Origin: Streptomyces halobius | GTDB lineage: Bacteria; Actinomycetota; Actinomycetes; Streptomycetales; Streptomycetaceae | Direction: 5' to 3' | Length of the DNA: 64,000 nucleotides | NCBI RefSeq assembly: GCF_023277745.1 | Contig: NZ_CP086322.1 | Span: forward strand, 6,696,001-6,760,000 | Shown: positions 15,480 through 23,583 of the stretch, piece after piece | How the letters are laid out: each line of letters begins with the position of its first letter | Position numbering within the stretch: the first letter of the stretch is position 1 | Program-made: the position numbers and the translations under genes | The notes under the pieces: model-generated | The model's database searches: none | The model's input: only the letters and a program-made list of their open reading frames with translations | What the model was told of the DNA's origin: nothing

Positions 15480-17132
15480 TCAGGACTCGCCGATGGTGAT
15501 GAGGGTCTGCCCGCCGGTCTCGCCGCTCGGGAAGACCGGGACGGTGACGTAGCGGGTGTCCACGGAGCGGTCGACGAGGGTCACGCACTCCTCCGCGAAC
15601 AGCGCGGTGTAGTCGTTCGTCGAGAACTTCGTGCTGTCGTGGATGACGCCGAGGTTGACCTCTTCACCGCGACCGAGCTGGAGCTGCCCGGCCGGATACA
15701 TCAGGAACGACACCTCATCCGGCCACACGGTCGCGGCGGTCGCGCCGCCGATGTCGGCGGGCACGGCGGGGGCGAGGTTGCGCGCCCACTGGATGCCGAC
15801 ACCGAGGGGGGTGAACACCTGCTGCACATCTGCGGTGCTGACCTCTTCGATACTGACGCCATTGCGGCGGGCGACGTCGGCGAGGAACAGGTTCCGCGAC
15901 CACCAGGGGAACACGACTTCCAGGCTGATCGATTCACACAGACTGTGACGCTCGATCATGTCGGCGGCCTGGAGAGCGACTGCCGAGAACACCGCCGAAA
16001 CCGCGCCGAAGCTGTCGCCCATCTGGACCGGGGTCGCCGATTCGACGGCCTGCTGGAACAGCACGCTGCGGATGCGGATCTCGTGGGCGACCATGGCGTT
16101 GCGCAGGTACCAGGACACCAGCTCTGGGAAATGCCGCTGGGTGAGAATGCCCGCTTCGAGGCACACCCCGACCGCGTCGCAGCGGGCCTCGATCGGGTCC
16201 GGGCAAGGGATCTTGAAACAGGGCTTGGTCGCGCCCGAGATGTCGTCGGCTTCGGTGTGCACCCACGTCATCGCGGAGACGTCCAGGCTGGGGGTCTTGT
16301 AGTAGCGCAGACCACCGCGGGCGAGCTGGATCTCGGGGGCGTCCCACAGCATGTCGGCACACGCGACATCGGTCAGGTCGTAGACGGTCTCCGAGGGCGC
16401 GCACCAGCCTCCGGACGCGACCAGGTCGCCCTGGGGCAGGCGCCGTTGATCGGCAGCACGCAGCGCGACTTCGGTGCCTTCCGGTGCCGAGCTGGAGTCC
16501 GTGACGATCAGCTCCGGCGGGTACGGGTGCCGGTAGGAGATGACCTGGCCGACGCCGCCGCCCGCCGTCTTCAGGGCGTTGGCGCGGGAGATGATCCCGG
16601 CGGTGATGTCGGAGAAGCTGAGCGGCGCGCCGGGGGTGTAGCCGGGGACGTCGACGGCTGCGGTGATGCTGGTGGTCGGCGCGGGCGGCTCGGGCAGGAC
16701 GCGGGGCTGGCGGCGGCGCACGTGGGAGAGGTCGAGCGCGGGACGATGCACGACCGCAGCGGTAGCGGTCTTCGGCTCGGACTCCGGCTCCGGCTCCGGC
16801 TCGGCGGCGGGCTCGGGCTCGGCCGCTGCGGTGGTGTCCTCGCCCGCCGGGGTGTCGTCGGCTGGCTCAGGGTCGGCGTCGCCGCCACGGACCTGCGCGG
16901 CCAGAGAGTCGATCTCCGCGGCGGCCTGTTCGGCGGCCTCGGTGCGCGCGGCCTGTTCGGCGCGGATGTCGTTGACGGCGGTCGCGAGCGTGCGGAGCTG
17001 TTCGAGGTCCTTCGGCGTGACGGTGGAGGATGAGGACTTGGCATCGAAGGCGGCGACCGCACCCTCCAGGAGCTCGGAGAGCTCGGTGTCGTCGAGTGCG
17101 GTGATGTCCTCGGGGAGTTCGAACTCGGCCAT
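15480..17132 (-). CDS. Major capsid protein with N-terminal scaffold-like region
   Basis: 550 residues. Residues 1-90 form a charged coiled region ('LEQLRTLATAVNDIRAEQAA'), followed by an Ala/Glu/Pro linker to about 145, typical of an internal scaffold (delta) domain removed by the phage protease. The rest is HK97-like in length and pattern: 'GYTPGAPLSFSDITAGIISR', 'MTWVHTEADDISGATKPC', 'MVAHEIRIRSVLF', 'VVFPWWSRNLFLADVARRNG', 'WARNLAPAVPADIGGATAAT' and 'VSFLMYPAGQLQLGRGEEVN'. One of the four 16-bp motifs lies 33 nt upstream. It is encoded next to the protease fusion, as usual. Confidence 0.9.
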   Translation of the reverse strand: MAEFELPEDITALDDTELSELLEGAVAAFDAKSSSSTVTPKDLEQLRTLATAVNDIRAEQAARTEAAEQAAAEIDSLAAQVRGGDADPEPADDTPAGEDTTAAAEPEPAAEPEPEPESEPKTATAAVVHRPALDLSHVRRRQPRVLPEPPAPTTSITAAVDVPGYTPGAPLSFSDITAGIISRANALKTAGGGVGQVISYRHPYPPELIVTDSSSAPEGTEVALRAADQRRLPQGDLVASGGWCAPSETVYDLTDVACADMLWDAPEIQLARGGLRYYKTPSLDVSAMTWVHTEADDISGATKPCFKIPCPDPIEARCDAVGVCLEAGILTQRHFPELVSWYLRNAMVAHEIRIRSVLFQQAVESATPVQMGDSFGAVSAVFSAVALQAADMIERHSLCESISLEVVFPWWSRNLFLADVARRNGVSIEEVSTADVQQVFTPLGVGIQWARNLAPAVPADIGGATAATVWPDEVSFLMYPAGQLQLGRGEEVNLGVIHDSTKFSTNDYTALFAEECVTLVDRSVDTRYVTVPVFPSGETGGQTLITIGES

Positions 17133-17164
17133 GGGACGGATCTCCAGTGATCGCTCTTGGAGAC

Positions 17165-17180
17165 CCGGCCCAAAACCAGC
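17165..17180 (-). promoter_or_regulatory. Repeat motif upstream of major capsid start (copy 4 of 4)
   Basis: Minus-strand GCTGGTTTTGGGCCGG, 33-48 nt upstream of the capsid ATG at 17132. It is identical to copies 1 and 3. Confidence 0.6.
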
Positions 17181-17245
17181 AGTCGTCGTGAGGGAATCTT
17201 AGCGGCCCGCCGTGCGGTGCGGGCCGGTCATGTCAAGGGGCGCTG

Positions 17246-17416
17246 CTACTTCGCCGTGGTCGTCGTGCCGGGCTTCGCCTTTTCCCGGATGCTGCTCTGC
17301 GGGTAGCGCTTCGACACGGTCTCGGCCGTCGGCTTCGAGGCGGAGGTGAACACGACCTTTCCGGTGGCGGTCACGACCTCCCACTGCTGGCGCTTCGACT
17401 GGCAGGAGCAGGGCAT
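17246..17416 (-). CDS. Small Cys-containing phage protein (56 residues)
   Basis: Starts MPCSCQSKRQQWEVVTATGK and continues 'VVFTSASKPTAETV', ending GTTTTAK. Proteins of this type, with a 'CSC' start and a 'WEVVTATGKVVFTS' hairpin, occur between protease and capsid genes in many actinophages. Its ATG shares one base with the stop of the large fusion gene, so it is translationally coupled. Role unknown; it may be a virion-associated or assembly factor. Confidence 0.7.
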   Translation of the reverse strand: MPCSCQSKRQQWEVVTATGKVVFTSASKPTAETVSKRYPQSSIREKAKPGTTTTAK

Positions 17417-20400
17417 CAGGCGTCTCCGTCTCGTGTGGTGCCGGCCATGCTGGCGGCGATCTCTTCCCGGGCCGGGGCGACGGCGGCGGCCAGCCGCTGT
17501 ACCTCCGCGCGGGCTGCTTCGGCTCGCTCGGCCTCGCGCCGGTCGAGGGCGGTGAGGAGGCCGTCGAGGAACGTGGGGCTGGCGACGAGGGCTGCGGCGA
17601 GGGCGCTGGCGTCACTGGCCGCGGCGGGCTGTCCGGACGTGTCCGCGGCCTGTCCGGACACCGGCTGTCCGGAGACGTCCGTCGCGTGTCCGGGCGTCGT
17701 GTCCGGGCTGGTGAGGAGGCCGGACGCCGACGCGGCGAGCGCGAGGTTTGAGCGCTCGGCAACGGCGGAGGCGAGGAGCGGGGAGGAGTGTCCGGGCACG
17801 GGGACGGACAGCACGGCGCGGAGCTGCCAGCGTCCGGCCGGGCCTTGTTTCATGTGGTAGCTCGGCTGGCACGCTGCGAAGACGTTGCGGTCCCATTCGG
17901 ACAGCCAGGGCGCGGCTGCGCCGGAGAACCACAGGCCCCGGGAGTTCATGCCGACGGTGACGATGCCGGCGACGGTGCGGGTGTCGTCGAACTGGCACGC
18001 CGCGCTCTCGCACTCGGCCCCGTCCCGGTGGTGCGGGGCGTTCATCGTGAAGGCCCCGGCGCGCACCAGGGATCCGTCATCGAGACGGAACTTCGCGCGG
18101 AGGAAGTGCGTGAGGTCGATGTCCCCCAGCGACTCGACGGTGAGGTTGCGGCCCGGGTATCCGGCGTGGGGCTCCCCGGCCTGCGCGACCCATCCGTAGA
18201 TCCGGCCGTCGGCGTAGTGCACTCCGCCGCTCCCGGGCGGCAGCTCCTCCTCCGTCGGCTCGCGGAACCATGCGGCGGGCATCGGGTCCGTGTCGCGCAT
18301 CGCGGTCCAGGCGGATGCCTCCAGGTCCCCCATGGGCTCCTCCTCGTCCTCCCACGGCGGCCGAAGGGCCGGGTCGTCGTAGGCGTCGGCCAGCCGGGCG
18401 TACAGGTCCTCGGCACGGTCCCGGAGCGTGTCCCGGTCCCACTCGGCGTCACGGTTGTCGTGCACCGGGAGGCTGGTGTCCCCGGAGAGGGCGGCGGCAA
18501 CGTCCATCCCCTCGGGGAGCGTTGAGGCGCCGACGTACTGGCCGCGGGCCAGCCGCACGATCCTGCCGGCGTTCGTGGCGCGGGTGAGGTGCCCACGCGC
18601 CACCACCATGCTCATGCCGAGGGCCTGCGCGACCTCCCGCGCGCCGACGGGCACCGGGGAGGCCGAGACGTAGGAGACGACGCGGTGATGGTCCGGGCCC
18701 GGGGCGGCGGCCGCCACCGGGGCGGCGTCCTCCTCCGGCTCCTCCGGGGCGTCGTCAAGGACGATGCGGGCTCGGTCGTAGGCGGGCATCGACACCAGCG
18801 TCGCGCCCCGTACGCGGGCGCGGGTGATGCGCAAGAGGAGGTCCCCGGAGCTCTCGGAGTGCACGACGACGCCGGTCTCCGGATCGTCCGTGTCGCCGGC
18901 CGCTGCGGTGAGGACGCCGGTACCGGCGAACGCGGTCCGCACGGCGGCGGCGCAGATCGCGCCGCCCGGGCCGGTGATGAACTGCACGCTGTGCCGGGAG
19001 CGGGACAACGCCACGCCGGAGGCGGACCACTCCGGGAGGGTGTTCGCGGTGACGAAGAGGGAGCCATCTTCGAGACGGAGGACGCTCACGGAAGGCAGGG
19101 ACGCGGCGAGCGCGAGGATCCCGTCCTTATCCTCGCTCGTCGTGCGGTCGACGAATTCCACGTCTACGTCGTCGAGGTCGACCGAGATGCCGAGGGGTGC
19201 GCCCTCCTCCAGGAGCATGACGGCATCGGCGCCGGCGGGGCGGCCGGGGTAGAGGACGCCGCTCGCGGTGATGCGGTCGCCGTCCCGGCCGATGCGCTGG
19301 ATCGCCCCGGCGAGCTCCGCGCCCTCATGCCCCATCAGCATCTCGTCGGCGTACTGAAGCGGCCACGGGCCGCCGTCCCAGTAGAGGGAGCCGGGTGAGA
19401 ACACGCGGCCGTCGCCGGTCTCCTGGTTCTCGAACGCGATCGCCGTGTCACCGGGGGTGGACCAGGTGCGGGCGGGCATCGCGGCCGCGGTCATGTCGCC
19501 GGGCTGGTCTTCCATGGGGGCCTCCTCCTGGGGGCCGAGCGGGATGTCCGTGTACTCACCGGCGAACGCGACGCGGAGTCGGTTGAACGCGACCTTCCCC
19601 AGGCGGTCTTGCAGTTCGGGGAGGAGGCCGGGGTCGTCGGAGTAGGCCGCGGCGATGTGCGGCGCCCAAGGGGTGTACTGGACGGGCAGGTTCTCGGTGT
19701 CGATGCCCTCGGCGTTGCGGATGGTGTAGACGGCCTGCTCGTGCGCGTGGTGGAGGAGCGCGGCGTCCGCGGTGCGATCCTCCGGGGACTCGTCGCCGAC
19801 GGCCCACACCCAGCACGGGGAGTTGCCGTTCCCGTTCCAGTGGTTGGCGCCGAACAGCCGGGCGCGGATGGGGCCGGTGAGGTTGTCCCGGGCAGCCTCG
19901 GTGAGCGTGTCGATGATGCTCGCGCGGGCGGTATCGTCGAAGTCCTCTCCCTCCCCGAGGTAGTACAGGGTGAGGTGGAGCTGGCCCGCGGGCTGGCCGC
20001 TGTCGAGGGCGAGCCGGGCCGCGTCCTCCTCGGCGGGCATGAGCGCGATCATCGCGCCTGTGTGGGGGCCGCTGGCAGCGGTCACCGTAGGCGGGGAGGG
20101 GTCCATCCCGGTCTCCTCGGCATCGAAGGCGTCGCCCCGCTGAGGGGCCTTTGATTCGTAGGCGGCGGTCCGTTCGGCGCGTGCGAGAGCCAGAACGCAC
20201 CGGCAGTTGATGACGAGCTCCGGCGGGGCAGTCGGATCTGAGGGGGCGGACATGCGGACCCCACCGAGGTTGAACGGCTCGTCCAGGAGGCGGAGCTGAC
20301 CGTTCATCGTGGCGTGGGCGTCGCGGACGCGGGTGTCCCGGCGGGTAAGCCACTGCTTGACGAGCGGCCGGTCCGGGGCGGCAAGGTCCCGGCCGGCGGC

Positions 20401-20946
20401 GAGCGTGGCGGTGTTCCAGGCGCGGGCGGCCTCGGTACGGGCGATGCGCTCCTCCCGCGCGTCCCCAAGCTGCGCCCCCTCCCGGGCGAACACGGCGCGG
20501 AGCCTGGCACGTAGCTGCTCCATGTCCTCCCCCGCGTCGAGACCTGCCGCGAGCTCCCGTGCAGCGACGTCGGAGAGCCGGTCACCGATGGCGCGCAGGA
20601 GGTGCTCGGTCCTCTCGGCGTAGTCGCCAAGGGAGGCGGGAAGGTTCCGGCCATCCTCATGACGTCCGGGGAGGTTGTCCCAGTCGTCCGGGAGGGGCGC
20701 GTCGACGTCCTCCGCGCTACGGTTCGCGGCGGTCTCGGCGACGCCCAGGAGGCGCCGCACGAGGCGCGGCACACGCTGGCTCCACATACGGGAGATGCGG
20801 GCGACAGAGAACCGGGCGGCCACCAGCTCATCGGCCGCATTGAGGGCGGCGGTGAACTCGGCGGCGACTTCGGTCAGGGCCTCGCTCACCGCGGCGGCGA
20901 TGTCTTCCTCCGCCGCGGTGAGCGCGTCCTCAAGGCGGTCAGGCAC
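17416..20946 (-). CDS. MuF-like / 2H-phosphoesterase-like / capsid maturation protease fusion
   Basis: About 1,176 residues. A GTG at 20946 has GAGGAGG 6 nt upstream; an ATG at 20967 lacks a site. Approximate domain order: MuF head-morphogenesis (1-260, 'RTEAARAWNTATLAAG', 'KQWLTRRDTRVRDAH', 'ELVINCRCVLAL'); a 2H-phosphoesterase-like domain (295-475) with 'HLTLYYLG' and 'WAPHIAAAY', the second motif having Ala instead of Thr/Ser; a prohead-protease region (490-780; 'GHEGAELAGAIQRIG', 'GAPLGISVDLDDVDV'); a winged-helix segment (about 815-870, 'AREVAQALGMSMVVARGHLT'); then 'VHYADGRIYGWVAQAGEPHA' and an Ala-rich helical tail. It should process capsid and scaffold and be packaged in the head. The length is extreme because of the fusions. 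Confidence 0.8.
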   Translation of the reverse strand: MPDRLEDALTAAEEDIAAAVSEALTEVAAEFTAALNAADELVAARFSVARISRMWSQRVPRLVRRLLGVAETAANRSAEDVDAPLPDDWDNLPGRHEDGRNLPASLGDYAERTEHLLRAIGDRLSDVAARELAAGLDAGEDMEQLRARLRAVFAREGAQLGDAREERIARTEAARAWNTATLAAGRDLAAPDRPLVKQWLTRRDTRVRDAHATMNGQLRLLDEPFNLGGVRMSAPSDPTAPPELVINCRCVLALARAERTAAYESKAPQRGDAFDAEETGMDPSPPTVTAASGPHTGAMIALMPAEEDAARLALDSGQPAGQLHLTLYYLGEGEDFDDTARASIIDTLTEAARDNLTGPIRARLFGANHWNGNGNSPCWVWAVGDESPEDRTADAALLHHAHEQAVYTIRNAEGIDTENLPVQYTPWAPHIAAAYSDDPGLLPELQDRLGKVAFNRLRVAFAGEYTDIPLGPQEEAPMEDQPGDMTAAAMPARTWSTPGDTAIAFENQETGDGRVFSPGSLYWDGGPWPLQYADEMLMGHEGAELAGAIQRIGRDGDRITASGVLYPGRPAGADAVMLLEEGAPLGISVDLDDVDVEFVDRTTSEDKDGILALAASLPSVSVLRLEDGSLFVTANTLPEWSASGVALSRSRHSVQFITGPGGAICAAAVRTAFAGTGVLTAAAGDTDDPETGVVVHSESSGDLLLRITRARVRGATLVSMPAYDRARIVLDDAPEEPEEDAAPVAAAAPGPDHHRVVSYVSASPVPVGAREVAQALGMSMVVARGHLTRATNAGRIVRLARGQYVGASTLPEGMDVAAALSGDTSLPVHDNRDAEWDRDTLRDRAEDLYARLADAYDDPALRPPWEDEEEPMGDLEASAWTAMRDTDPMPAAWFREPTEEELPPGSGGVHYADGRIYGWVAQAGEPHAGYPGRNLTVESLGDIDLTHFLRAKFRLDDGSLVRAGAFTMNAPHHRDGAECESAACQFDDTRTVAGIVTVGMNSRGLWFSGAAAPWLSEWDRNVFAACQPSYHMKQGPAGRWQLRAVLSVPVPGHSSPLLASAVAERSNLALAASASGLLTSPDTTPGHATDVSGQPVSGQAADTSGQPAAASDASALAAALVASPTFLDGLLTALDRREAERAEAARAEVQRLAAAVAPAREEIAASMAGTTRDGDA

Positions 20947-21172
20947 GGGGCGCCTCCTCGGGGTCATCGCAGATCTCGCACCACGCCCAGGCGCCGACCG
21001 TGGCGACGCCGTCCGGGGTGAGGAGCAGCACCGTGCCGGTGAGGCGGGTGTACGCCTTGCAGGCCGGGCACCAGTCCTCGCCGACGTCCGTCCCGGGCGT
21101 GAGGGTCACGGATGCGCCGGGCGCTGGCGCGGCGGCCGGGCCCGGGAGGCGGTGCTGCTCCTGGCCGGTCAT
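20939..21172 (-). CDS. Small zinc-ribbon-like phage protein
   Basis: 77 residues from an ATG at 21172 that overlaps the portal stop (ATGA). Two Cys pairs, WCPACKAYTRLTG and AWCEICDDPEEAP, frame a strand-rich centre (TVLLLTPDGVATVGA) and suit one zinc site. The N-terminal third is Pro/Ala-rich. Its end overlaps the start of the fusion gene by a few bases. Such proteins are common between portal and MuF genes; function unknown. Confidence 0.65.
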   Translation of the reverse strand: MTGQEQHRLPGPAAAPAPGASVTLTPGTDVGEDWCPACKAYTRLTGTVLLLTPDGVATVGAWAWCEICDDPEEAPRA

Positions 21173-22851
21173 GAGGCAAGCGCCAGGCACGGCGTGCGCA
21201 GGACGCCCGTCGTCTGCTCGAAGCTGTGCGGGATGCCGGCAGCGATGAGCTCCCGGCAGTAGTCATCGAGGGCAGCGGTCAGGCATTCGGGGTCGAGACC
21301 GTAGCGCGTCGCGATCTCCGGGACGCGGGCCCAGGCGCCGTCGAGCAACTTCCACTGCTCGACCTGTCCGGCCTCTACGGGGAGGAGGGTGTGGAGGCAG
21401 GCCGGCGCGATCTCGCGGGCGCGGGCGCGCTCGGACCGGGGGCAAGCGGGGGTGCGTTCGAGCTTGCGGCCGGCAGCAGAGAGGGCGGCCCAGATGAGGC
21501 CGTCGGCGGCGGCGAGGACGCCCTCATGGCGCGGATCGCCGGCCGATGCCGGGAGGGTGTCCGGCTCGCTGGTCGACTCATCCACCGGGAGGTCGGCGCT
21601 GTTGGTGCTGTCGGGGACCGGGCGCTGCTCCTCGGTGCTGGGGGCGTCGGACTCGTCGAAGCCGGTTTCGCGGCGCAGCGCTCTGGCCCCGATGACGCCG
21701 CGATCGAACACTTCGAGGGCGGTCTGGGAGCGGTTGGCGCGCACGCGCAGCTGCGATGAGTCCACGCCAACGAGCCATTCGGTCGCGTCGGTCTCGCCTT
21801 CGCTTTCGAGCAGGGGGCGGAGCCAGTGCTCTGTGTATGCGTGGGCGACGACGGCGAGCCGCGGCTCGATGCCGAGCTGGATCGCTTCCTGGGTGAGCGT
21901 CCAGGCGCCCCAGTGGTTGACGTCGCCGAGGCCGAGGAGGAACTCGGCGGGGATGTCCGCGGCCGTGGCGAAGCGCCGGATGTTCTCCTCGCGGAGCTTG
22001 ATCGCCAGCTCGTCGAAGTCCGATTCGAAGGTGAGCCTCTGGATGGAGCCGACCATCTCGGCGGGAACTTCGAGGAGGATCGGCACGGTCGCGGCGGCGG
22101 AGTCGGGCTCTCGGATGGCTGTCTCAGCGACCTGCATGAACACGTCGATCAGGTCGTCTTCTGCATCACCCTGGGCCGGGCTGGTCGGGAACCGGGTGCC
22201 CTTGGGCACGACGAGGACTCCGCGGCCGGTGAGGCGCGAGAGGGTGACCGCGCGGACGGCCGCGCCCAACAGTCGTAGTTCCTCCAGCTCGTTGAGGCTG
22301 CCCAGGACGGGTGAGTCGGCCTCCATGTGCTTCTCGGGGCTGGGGTCCCACACGCGGATCGCAACAGGGTCGAGGTCCGAGGGCGGGCCGTCGTCGTCCA
22401 CGGCCGGGATCGCCAGCTGCTTCCCGTCGACCGTCGCTTCGAGTCCGGCGCCCCTGCTGCTGATCTCCAGGACTGACACGACGTGCCAGTCCGCACCGCC
22501 GTCCTCACGGGGCCGGATGACTGTCCAGCCTTCGCCGGCGACGGCGAGGTGACGGCCGTACTCGCGCAGGAGTTGAGCCTGCCCGTCCTGTCCGCCGGCG
22601 ATCTCGGCGACGATCCGGGCGGCCGGATGTCCGGCGGGGGCGGGTTCGATCACACCGTCCGGTCGTCGCCGTCCCGCGTAGAGGCGGGCGCCACTCATGG
22701 CGTTCGCGACCCAGTTCGCGAAGGAGCGCACCTCGGGGGTGCGGTAGAAGCTCCATGCCTTGGTCTGGTCGCTGCGCGACTGGGTCTTGGCCGAGGTCTT
22801 CGCGGTGCGCGCGGTGTACCGGGCCGCTGTGGAAACGAGTTCGCGGGTCAT
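21169..22851 (-). CDS. Portal protein
   Basis: 560 residues from an ATG at 22851 that overlaps the upstream membrane-protein stop. Features: 'FANWVANAMSGARLYAGRR' near the N-terminus, 'SPVLGSLNELEELRLLGAAV' with 'RLTGRGVLVVPKGT', the helix-rich 'FDELAIKLREENIRRFATA' then 'ADIPAEFLLGLGDVNHWGAW', and a C-terminal part with 'WLVGVDSSQLRVRANRSQTA'. 'PAEFLLG.GDVNHW.AW' is characteristic of siphovirus portal proteins. It forms the dodecameric vertex through which terminase packages DNA. The last ~120 residues are a variable extension. Confidence 0.85.
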   Translation of the reverse strand: MTRELVSTAARYTARTAKTSAKTQSRSDQTKAWSFYRTPEVRSFANWVANAMSGARLYAGRRRPDGVIEPAPAGHPAARIVAEIAGGQDGQAQLLREYGRHLAVAGEGWTVIRPREDGGADWHVVSVLEISSRGAGLEATVDGKQLAIPAVDDDGPPSDLDPVAIRVWDPSPEKHMEADSPVLGSLNELEELRLLGAAVRAVTLSRLTGRGVLVVPKGTRFPTSPAQGDAEDDLIDVFMQVAETAIREPDSAAATVPILLEVPAEMVGSIQRLTFESDFDELAIKLREENIRRFATAADIPAEFLLGLGDVNHWGAWTLTQEAIQLGIEPRLAVVAHAYTEHWLRPLLESEGETDATEWLVGVDSSQLRVRANRSQTALEVFDRGVIGARALRRETGFDESDAPSTEEQRPVPDSTNSADLPVDESTSEPDTLPASAGDPRHEGVLAAADGLIWAALSAAGRKLERTPACPRSERARAREIAPACLHTLLPVEAGQVEQWKLLDGAWARVPEIATRYGLDPECLTAALDDYCRELIAAGIPHSFEQTTGVLRTPCLALAS

Positions 22852-23189
22852 GCGGCGGAAGCCTCCCGGGTGTCGTCCCAGCGGTTGAGGAAGACGGCAA
22901 CGCCGGCGACGGCGAACCATTCGAGGCCGTGGAGGAGGAGGGGCGTACCGGTCCACTGGTCGGTGGTGAGGAGGTACGCGGCGAGGAGGGCGCCGGAGAT
23001 CCACCAGCCGAGGCAGTAGACGCAGGAGATGAGCGTCACGACGAAGGTGCGCGTCGCCGACTCCGGGCGGCGCTCGTGCCAGGCGTGGATACGGTCGCGT
23101 ACGGGGTCGAGGATGGTGTCGTGCACGGCGAGCTGTGTCGCGCGGTACCCGGCGAAGCCGAGTAGGGCGAGTTCGGTGAGTTCGATCAA
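22848..23189 (-). CDS. Small DUF1360-like membrane protein
   Basis: 113 residues. It starts 'MIELTELALLGFAGYRATQL' and continues 'DTILDPVRDRIHAWHER', then 'CVYCLGWWISGALLAAYLL' and a last hydrophobic stretch (LEWFAVAGVAVFL). The R-x-T-x-L start, the 'CxYC.g.W.g' motif and three hydrophobic segments match DUF1360 proteins, which in phages and sporulating bacteria lie near portal or coat genes. It overlaps the portal start by 4 nt and leads this structural transcript. Role unknown. Confidence 0.7.
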   Translation of the reverse strand: MIELTELALLGFAGYRATQLAVHDTILDPVRDRIHAWHERRPESATRTFVVTLISCVYCLGWWISGALLAAYLLTTDQWTGTPLLLHGLEWFAVAGVAVFLNRWDDTREASAA

Positions 23190-23418
23190 TGGTCGCCCCT
23201 TGCGGATGTGATCCTCCGGTTATCGGCGGAGCATCATAGGCCACCTGTCGAACTCACCCCTGGGGCCAAGTGCCCAGGTCAGCAGGTCAATTCAGATCAT
23301 GGCCGTAGGCGGGGGCACGGGTACGCTGGTCTCCGGGGCGTCGGCGGCTGAACCGGTGAAGTGCCTGGGCGGCGTGAGATCGATGCCCTGCAGCGGCTGG
23401 CGCCCCTATCTTTGCTCT

Positions 23419-23583
23419 ATGGCTGATCACCAGGACGAGGGGCCGGACACCGGGCCACCGTTGCGGCTGGTGTTGTTGGAGACCTACGAGGGCCGGGAGG
23501 CCGTGATCTACGGTCCTGGCCCGGAGTACGCCGAGGTGGGCATTCTGTTCGCGCCGGCGGAGCTTCTGGCCGAGGAGTCCTAA
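23419..23583 (+). CDS. Hypothetical 54-residue protein, antisense between portal and terminase operons
   Basis: MADHQDEGPDTGPPLRLVLL then ETYEGREAVIYGPG and EVGILFAPAELLAEES: acidic with ordinary protein composition. The frame ends 4 nt inside the terminase gene, on the opposite strand. The ribosome site is poor. It may be a moron; I do not recognise a family. Confidence 0.4.
   Translation: MADHQDEGPDTGPPLRLVLLETYEGREAVIYGPGPEYAEVGILFAPAELLAEES

Noticed and set aside
13737..17033. Plus-strand open frame of about 1,100 codons
   Set aside because: It runs opposite to connector and capsid genes with clear motifs and ribosome sites; its product has no domain.
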